Shown here in pieces: positions 59,651 through 64,000 of a stretch of 64,000 nt of DNA (position 1 is its first letter; each line of letters begins with the position of its first letter). Both the position numbers and the translations under genes were made by a program. The notes under the pieces were generated by a model. That model was not told the DNA's origin and did not search any database. It saw nothing but the letters and a program-made list of their open reading frames with translations. Source of the DNA: Chryseobacterium indologenes (lineage in GTDB: Bacteria > Bacteroidota > Bacteroidia > Flavobacteriales > Weeksellaceae); contig NZ_CP018786.1 of assembly GCF_002025665.1 (NCBI RefSeq), forward strand, positions 4,278,001-4,342,000. The letters run 5' to 3'.

Positions 59651-59722
59651 GTCATTCTGACGAAGGAAGAATCTCTTCAATTAACCAGATTCTTCATTTC
59701 ACTTTATTTCATTCAGAATGAC
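59651..59722. repeat. Palindromic dispersed repeat with GTCATTCTGA ends, copy 3 (short)
   Basis: GTCATTCTGACGAAGGAAGA at the left end is complementary to the right end, which finishes TTCATTCAGAATGAC, with AGAATCTCTTCAATTAACCA in between. It is a shorter member of the family at 1050 and 26430 and separates the radical SAM and DUF4130 genes. Confidence 0.75.
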
Positions 59723-59750
59723 AAACACAAATAAATTTTAAATTAAATAC

Positions 59751-60509
59751 ATGACAACCCTACTCTACGATGGCAGCTTCGAAGGACTTTTCACTGCGAT
59801 ATTTGAAGTTTTCGAATACCGTTATAAAGATGTAGAGATCACAAGTAGAGAAAGATTTCACCAGGAAAATATTTTTGCGGAGATCCATGAAGTTATTACC
59901 CAGACAGAAAAATCTGAAAGAGTACTGAATAAACTGGAACAGAATATCGGAAAACAGGGTGTTTACAAACTTTTAAAAGTTTTTTTATCTGAAGAACCGG
60001 AGCTGGAAAACCTCATCTTATCTGCTGTAAAACAGTCTATAAAACATCCGGAAGCTAATATTCTTGAAAATTTTGCTGATTCTGATATTTTGAAAATCTC
60101 TAAAATCGGGAAATCCGTAGACAGGGAAAGACATAGAATGACCGCATTTGTCCGCTTTGAAAAAATGCAGGATGGTGTTTTCTTCTCCAAAACAGATCCC
60201 GATTTCAATGTTCTTCCTTTAATCAGAAAACATTTTCATGACCGCTATCAGGATCAGAAATGGATGATCTATGATCTTCGAAGAAACTATGGAATTCTGT
60301 ATGATCTGAACGATTGTGAGTTTTTCTATCCTGATGAAAAAATTGATCTCAATAATTACCAGCAAAAATTCCATGATGATGAAAAAAGCTATCAGGTTCT
60401 CTGGCAGAGGTATTTCACAAAAACAAATATTGTGGAAAGAAAAAATATGAAACTCCATATTCAGCATGTTCCGAAAAGATATTGGAAGTATCTGACTGAA
60501 AAATGGTAG
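59751..60509 (+). CDS. DUF4130 / TIGR03915 family putative DNA repair protein
   Basis: The 252-residue protein begins TTLLYDGSFEGLFTAIFEVF, the family signature (YDGSFEG), and contains DRERHRMTAFVRFEKMQDGV and DRYQDQKWMIYDLRRNYGILYD. It ends in VPKRYWKYLTEKW. In other bacteria this family is fused to, or adjacent to, a uracil-DNA glycosylase-like domain and works with the radical SAM partner. The adjacency here supports a two-gene module, but the reaction is unknown. Confidence 0.9.
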   Translation: MTTLLYDGSFEGLFTAIFEVFEYRYKDVEITSRERFHQENIFAEIHEVITQTEKSERVLNKLEQNIGKQGVYKLLKVFLSEEPELENLILSAVKQSIKHPEANILENFADSDILKISKIGKSVDRERHRMTAFVRFEKMQDGVFFSKTDPDFNVLPLIRKHFHDRYQDQKWMIYDLRRNYGILYDLNDCEFFYPDEKIDLNNYQQKFHDDEKSYQVLWQRYFTKTNIVERKNMKLHIQHVPKRYWKYLTEKW

Positions 60510-60524
60510 CCTGAAATTCCATAT

Positions 60525-60830
60525 TGTGGATAACTTTTTATTTCAGCGAAAAAAGAGATAATTTCAAACTCTTTTTTGAAGAAGATCATTTAACCTATTA
60601 ATTTTGTGACAGATATAATTCACATTATTTGAAAACTCATATTGTGGATAACTTTTTTCAGTTAACATACCGTTAACATTGAAAATATTTCAAAACAGTT
60701 TTTTCCTTAAAAACTAAGCAGATTAAGGCATTTCTAAAAGAATAAGGAATATGAAAATCTTATATAAATAGATGAAAACCTGTTATTTATACAACAAGAA
60801 TTGAAATCAACATTTCAAATTTGTGGATAA
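60525..60830. other. Cluster of three perfect DnaA boxes (candidate origin)
   Basis: TGTGGATAA, the reverse complement of the DnaA box TTATCCACA, occurs at 60525-60533, 60643-60651 and 60822-60830, all in one orientation. Each is in a TTGTGGATAACTTTT block; the first two share the 20-mer CATATTGTGGATAACTTTTT. The intervening DNA is A+T-rich with no gene. No other copy was noticed in the window. This could be a replication origin or a DnaA-binding/titration site; dnaA is not nearby. Confidence 0.6.
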
Positions 60831-60833
60831 CTT

Positions 60834-61634
60834 TTACTTTTTAATCGTTCGCAATGCTTTTTTGACGATATACTGCGTTTCTTTTGTGGGACTTTCCCGA
60901 AGCCATTCGTCACAGATTTCCACTACAAATTCGGGTTGTGATTTGCTGGCATCATTCAGCCAGTTGCCAACGCTGTCTTGTACATATCTGGAGGAATCAG
61001 ATCGTAAAGATTCCAGTATTTCCAGTCCAAGCCCCGGATTTTGTTTTAAAGTATCAATATGTTCGCACCAAACACCTCTTGGTCTTGTGGATTCACTGGC
61101 AAAGCGTCTTACGTTCTCATTGTCATGTGTTGTCCACTTTGATAATATAGATAAACTTTCGTCCAGGTTTCTGGAAATATCCGGGCGTACCGCCATCCAG
61201 CAGATTTCTCTCACTCCAAAATGAGAGTCAGAAGCAAAAGATTGAATTTTATCTAACTTTTCTTTCAATTTTAAATCATGGTTTCGTCCAATGGTATAAG
61301 CTGCCCAGCAACGTACCAAATCTGCCGGATGAACAGATAATTTTAATAGAAATTGATCATCTTTATTTTTCACAGCAAGATTAAGAAGCCCAACACCAAT
61401 TGTTTCATTAATAGTATTGACAGTTTGTTTCTTCAGCTGGTTTACATTTTCTAAAACAGGGATTAGATATTCTTTACGATCATTTTGTAAAAGCAGATTT
61501 TCCAGCAACAACCTTTGATCTACGGCCAGCCATTCTGTAAGATTAGCGGTTTCAATTTCTCCTCTGTTCAGCTGTTCCAATATATCTGGTGGAATATCTT
61601 TGATGGAGCGGGCTCCTTTTCGTTTTTCTGTCAT
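60834..61634 (-). CDS. AlkC/AlkD-like HEAT-repeat DNA alkylation repair protein
   Basis: This 266-residue protein is built of HEAT-like helices. The segment TRPRGVWCEHIDTLKQNPGL, then SSRYVQDSVGNWLNDASKSQ (about 185-235), matches the DNA-alkylation-repair family (AlkC/AlkD type), and ETQYIVKKALRTIKK closes it. These enzymes remove alkylated bases as DNA glycosylases. It is transcribed opposite to the HxlR regulator and next to the DnaA-box cluster. Assignment to AlkC rather than AlkD is tentative. Confidence 0.8.
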   Translation of the reverse strand: MTEKRKGARSIKDIPPDILEQLNRGEIETANLTEWLAVDQRLLLENLLLQNDRKEYLIPVLENVNQLKKQTVNTINETIGVGLLNLAVKNKDDQFLLKLSVHPADLVRCWAAYTIGRNHDLKLKEKLDKIQSFASDSHFGVREICWMAVRPDISRNLDESLSILSKWTTHDNENVRRFASESTRPRGVWCEHIDTLKQNPGLGLEILESLRSDSSRYVQDSVGNWLNDASKSQPEFVVEICDEWLRESPTKETQYIVKKALRTIKK

Positions 61635-61728
61635 ACTATTTAATGATTATCTTTACAAAAGTCTGAAAGTGGGCGGAGAAAAACAATACCGCATATTTTT
61701 CCCCCATAGGGATAAAAAAGTCAATTTT

Positions 61729-62070
61729 ATGGAAACAAAGGAAAGAGCTGAAGAAAATAAAATTTGTCCATTGGAAGTTGCAGTCAATACCATCAGTGGA
61801 AAATGGAAAATTCCTATTGTCTGGCAGATTAATGAAGGGAAAAAGCGTCCCAGTGAATTTTTGCGTGGTATTGCAAAAGTGGACCGAAGAGTTCTTAATC
61901 AGCAACTGAGTGAAATGGTGGAAGATGGTATTTTAACAAAGCAATCTTTTAATGAACTTCCTCCAAGGGTTGAATACACACTTACGGAACTGGGAGAAAA
62001 ATTAGTAAAAATACTCTGGCAGCTGAATGATTGGGGAAAACTTTTAATTCCGGAAAAAGAAAAGGTGTAA
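61729..62070 (+). CDS. HxlR family transcriptional regulator
   Basis: I start at ATG 61729 (113 aa), since the longer frame from 61600 runs back over the AlkC-like gene's start. The winged-helix protein has CPLEVAVNTISGKWKIPIVW with the N-terminal Cys-Pro typical of redox-sensing HxlR proteins, RPSEFLRGIAKVDRRVLNQQ and LPPRVEYTLTELGEKLV. Its 94-base gap to the divergent AlkC-like gene could hold operators for both. The signal is unknown; some HxlR members sense aldehydes or quinones. Confidence 0.88.
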   Translation: METKERAEENKICPLEVAVNTISGKWKIPIVWQINEGKKRPSEFLRGIAKVDRRVLNQQLSEMVEDGILTKQSFNELPPRVEYTLTELGEKLVKILWQLNDWGKLLIPEKEKV

Positions 62071-62152
62071 AGGAGGTTTCAAATCTTCATATTTTCAGAA
62101 TCCTTAATTGCCAGATATCTAAAAAAATGATCTTTGTATCAACTAAAAACGC

Positions 62153-63031
62153 ATGAAAAAAATTATCACAGGAATTACAGCATTTCTCTTTCTCACAGGC
62201 TGTACAAAAGAAAAACTGTCAGACCGTTTACTGGCTGAACCAGATCATAACGAACATTTAATTGCTGAAAATTCTCTAAAGATTCATAAGGATAAAAATA
62301 CCATCCGGGAAAGATTTTCTCCACCGGAAGGATATGAGTGGATTGACGAAAAACCAGATTCTTACGGATATTTTATTGAAAATTTTAAACTGAAACCTTA
62401 TGACAGTCCAATTTTAAAATATGACGGTACTCCTATTTCTACCCAGCATCTTCATGAGGCTGTTTTTGATATTGATACCGGAAATAAAGATCTCCAGCAA
62501 TGTGCTGATGCGGCAATCCGTATGAGAGCTGAATATCTTTATAAGGCAAAAAAATTTGACGAAATCAAGTTTCATTTTACCAGTGGTGATCTTCTTAGCT
62601 GGAACGATTATAAGAACGGAACAAGGGCTTTTGTCAGCGGAAATTCGGTCAGCTTTAGAAAAACAGCAGCTTTTGATGATTCTTATGGGAGTTTCAGAAA
62701 TTACCTGGATCTTATTTTCAATTACTCAGGAACAATTTCATTAAACAAAGAAACAAAGCCTGTTACACAAAATTCTGATCTGAAAACGGGAGATATTCTG
62801 ATCACACCAGGCAGTCCCGGACATATTGTTTTCGTTACCGGAGTTTGCAAAAATCAAAAAGGGGAAAGATTGTATTTATTAGGTGAAGGATTTACCCCAG
62901 CTCAGTCGGTTCATGTGCTTTCTAATCCGTTTAATCCCTATTTTACGCCCTGGTATGACCTGGATATCGATGCTCAGGAAACAAAAACTGCACGATATTT
63001 TTTTAAACCTACAAACTTCAGAAGCTTTTAA
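62153..63031 (+). CDS. DUF4846 lipoprotein (292 aa)
   Basis: A lipobox with FLTGC (Cys about residue 17) marks it as a lipoprotein. The sequence LQQCADAAIRMRAEYLYKAK (about residue 114) and GDILITPGSPGHIVFVTGVC (about 210) match the DUF4846 family. A His in PGHIVFV might be catalytic, as in some papain-like peptidase folds, but this is speculative. It lies 82 bases downstream of the HxlR gene. Confidence 0.85.
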   Translation: MKKIITGITAFLFLTGCTKEKLSDRLLAEPDHNEHLIAENSLKIHKDKNTIRERFSPPEGYEWIDEKPDSYGYFIENFKLKPYDSPILKYDGTPISTQHLHEAVFDIDTGNKDLQQCADAAIRMRAEYLYKAKKFDEIKFHFTSGDLLSWNDYKNGTRAFVSGNSVSFRKTAAFDDSYGSFRNYLDLIFNYSGTISLNKETKPVTQNSDLKTGDILITPGSPGHIVFVTGVCKNQKGERLYLLGEGFTPAQSVHVLSNPFNPYFTPWYDLDIDAQETKTARYFFKPTNFRSF

Positions 63032-63086
63032 TAATTTATATTCAAAACTATTGGAAAGTTACTACGATAATCTGAACTTGTTTTTG

Positions 63087-63094
63087 TAAATTTG
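63087..63094 (+). promoter_or_regulatory. -7 box of pfkA
   Basis: TAAATTTG, a TAnnTTTG match, 20 bases before the pfkA ATG at 63115. The -33 element is not clear. Confidence 0.45.
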
Positions 63095-63114
63095 TGTTCG
63101 AAATTTTTTACTTG

Positions 63115-64000
63115 ATGAAAGAGAGTGCTGTAAAAAAGATTGCAGTTCTTACTTCAGGGGGTGACTCTCCGGGTATGAATGCGGCATTAAGAGCGGTAGT
63201 AAGAACCGCCAATTACTATAATATCGAATGCTACGGAGTGAGAGAAGGCTACAACGGCCTTATCAACAATGATTTCCTGAAAATGGGAGCCCGTTCCGTA
63301 AAAAATATAATCAACCAGGGTGGAACGATTCTAAAATCTGCCAGATCCGCTGAGTTCAGAACGAAAGAAGGCCGTCAGAAAGCTTATGACAATTGCATAA
63401 AGCTTGGAATAGACGGATTGGTTTGTATTGGTGGAGACGGAACTTTCACCGGTGCAAAAATCTTTAATGAAGAATTTGGAATCAGAGTAATCGGTATCCC
63501 GGGAACTATTGACAACGATATTTTCGGTACAGATAATACCATCGGTTACGACACTGCCTTGAATACTGCCATGGATGCCATTGATAAAATCCGTGACACG
63601 GCCACTTCCCACAACAGAGTTTTCTTTGTAGAAGTGATGGGGCGTGATGCTGGTTTTATTGCTTTAAACAGTGGATTGGCTGCCGGTGCTTTGGACATTT
63701 TGATTCCTGAGAAAAAAGACAGTATTGATGAACTTTTCATAAAATTCAGAAATGCTGAAAAAACAGGGAAATCATCCAGTATTGTAGTGGTAGCAGAAGG
63801 TGAAAAATTAGCCAACGTTTACGAACTTGCTGAAAAAACCAAGCAGACATTCCCTGATTATGATATTCGTGTAGCGATTTTGGGACATATGCAGAGAGGA
63901 GGTTCTCCAAGCTGTGCAGACAGAGTGTTGGCCAGCAGACTGGGATACGGTGCTGTAACAGGACTCATGGAAGGACAAACCAATGTAATGGCAGGAATGC
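63115..64000 (+). CDS. pfkA: 6-phosphofructokinase, 3'-truncated by the window edge
   Basis: PfkA phosphorylates fructose-6-phosphate to the 1,6-bisphosphate with ATP. The first 295 codons are visible and the frame is open at the window end. Signatures are VLTSGGDSPGMNAALRAVVR at about residue 11, VCIGGDGTFTGAKIF (about 103), GIPGTIDNDIFGTDNTIGYD (about 127) with the catalytic Asp, and GHMQRGGSPSCADRVLASRL. The start at ATG 63115 gives MKESAVKKIAVLTSGGD. No other glycolytic gene is next to it in view. Confidence 0.95.
   Translation, partial: MKESAVKKIAVLTSGGDSPGMNAALRAVVRTANYYNIECYGVREGYNGLINNDFLKMGARSVKNIINQGGTILKSARSAEFRTKEGRQKAYDNCIKLGIDGLVCIGGDGTFTGAKIFNEEFGIRVIGIPGTIDNDIFGTDNTIGYDTALNTAMDAIDKIRDTATSHNRVFFVEVMGRDAGFIALNSGLAAGALDILIPEKKDSIDELFIKFRNAEKTGKSSSIVVVAEGEKLANVYELAEKTKQTFPDYDIRVAILGHMQRGGSPSCADRVLASRLGYGAVTGLMEGQTNVMAGM

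Noticed and set aside
61600..61728. 43-residue N-terminal extension of the HxlR regulator
   Set aside because: The extension overlaps the divergent AlkC-like gene's start and is not part of the HxlR family; the ATG at 61729 fits the usual N-terminus.
1..64000. CRISPR array
   Set aside because: No regularly spaced direct repeats of 24-40 bases and no cas gene were seen; the repeats found are palindromic and dispersed.
1..64000. Insertion sequence or prophage
   Set aside because: No transposase, integrase, recombinase or phage structural gene was recognised; the palindromic repeats have no coding capacity.

Overview
The window looks like a chromosomal segment of a Chryseobacterium-type flavobacterium (Bacteroidota, Weeksellaceae). 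The supporting signs are: A+T-rich DNA; no Shine-Dalgarno motifs; several promoters with the Bacteroidota -7 box TAnnTTTG, some with an upstream TTG; cargo proteins with type IX secretion (T9SS) C-terminal sorting domains; a TonB-dependent receptor; and short peptides with the MKNLKKLNR-type leader that I associate with chryseobacteria. I see no prophage, insertion sequence with a transposase, rRNA operon or CRISPR array.

Layout. 1-5000: the end of a TolC-type efflux gene, miaA, a YicC-type RNase, gmk and nadA. 5000-6200: a five-gene minus-strand cluster of Cys-rich peptides with 18-residue leaders (one of them only 56 aa), the most distinctive locus here. 6229-11540: a thr operon (promoter, Thr/Ile-rich leader peptide, thrA, thrB, thrC, folB), followed by a DUF4403 gene, a frameshifted RDD pseudogene and tRNA-Cys. 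13.5-17.7 kb: a gene-poor accessory stretch with a CPBP-like membrane protein, a glycosyltransferase, a small secreted protein, a glycine-zipper lipoprotein and four hairpin elements of similar design. 17.7-23.5 kb: a polytopic membrane protein, aroC, two thioredoxin-fold proteins, a YkvA protein and a fused PyrE-PyrF. 23.5-33.8 kb: envelope and secretion genes (a degenerate M1-peptidase/beta-barrel protein, three T9SS cargo proteins and a 1075-aa outer-membrane protein).

34-46 kb: dusB, deoC with an Lrp-type regulator, an EEP-fold hydrolase, trmD overlapping a type II NADH dehydrogenase, a GH25 lysozyme, a surface alpha/beta hydrolase, a nucleotidase, an ABC-F protein and a Gfo/Idh/MocA oxidoreductase. 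46-53.8 kb: a siderophore receptor with a PepSY-TM-like partner, a porin, a peroxiredoxin with a palindromic operator, an MscS channel and sucC. 53.9-58.2 kb: a tightly coupled five-gene minus-strand operon (mvaA, a 55-aa membrane protein, a secreted protein, DUF423, ClC). 58.3-62.1 kb: a DNA-repair-like group (radical SAM protein, DUF4130 protein, AlkC-like HEAT protein, HxlR regulator) surrounding an intergenic region with three perfect DnaA boxes. The window ends inside pfkA.

The main leads are the Cys-rich peptide cluster, the thr leader peptide, the DnaA-box cluster, the repeated hairpin-ATGATG elements at 14-16 kb, and the radical-SAM/DUF4130 pair split by a small palindromic repeat. 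Functional calls come from motif recognition by eye; no database search was run.
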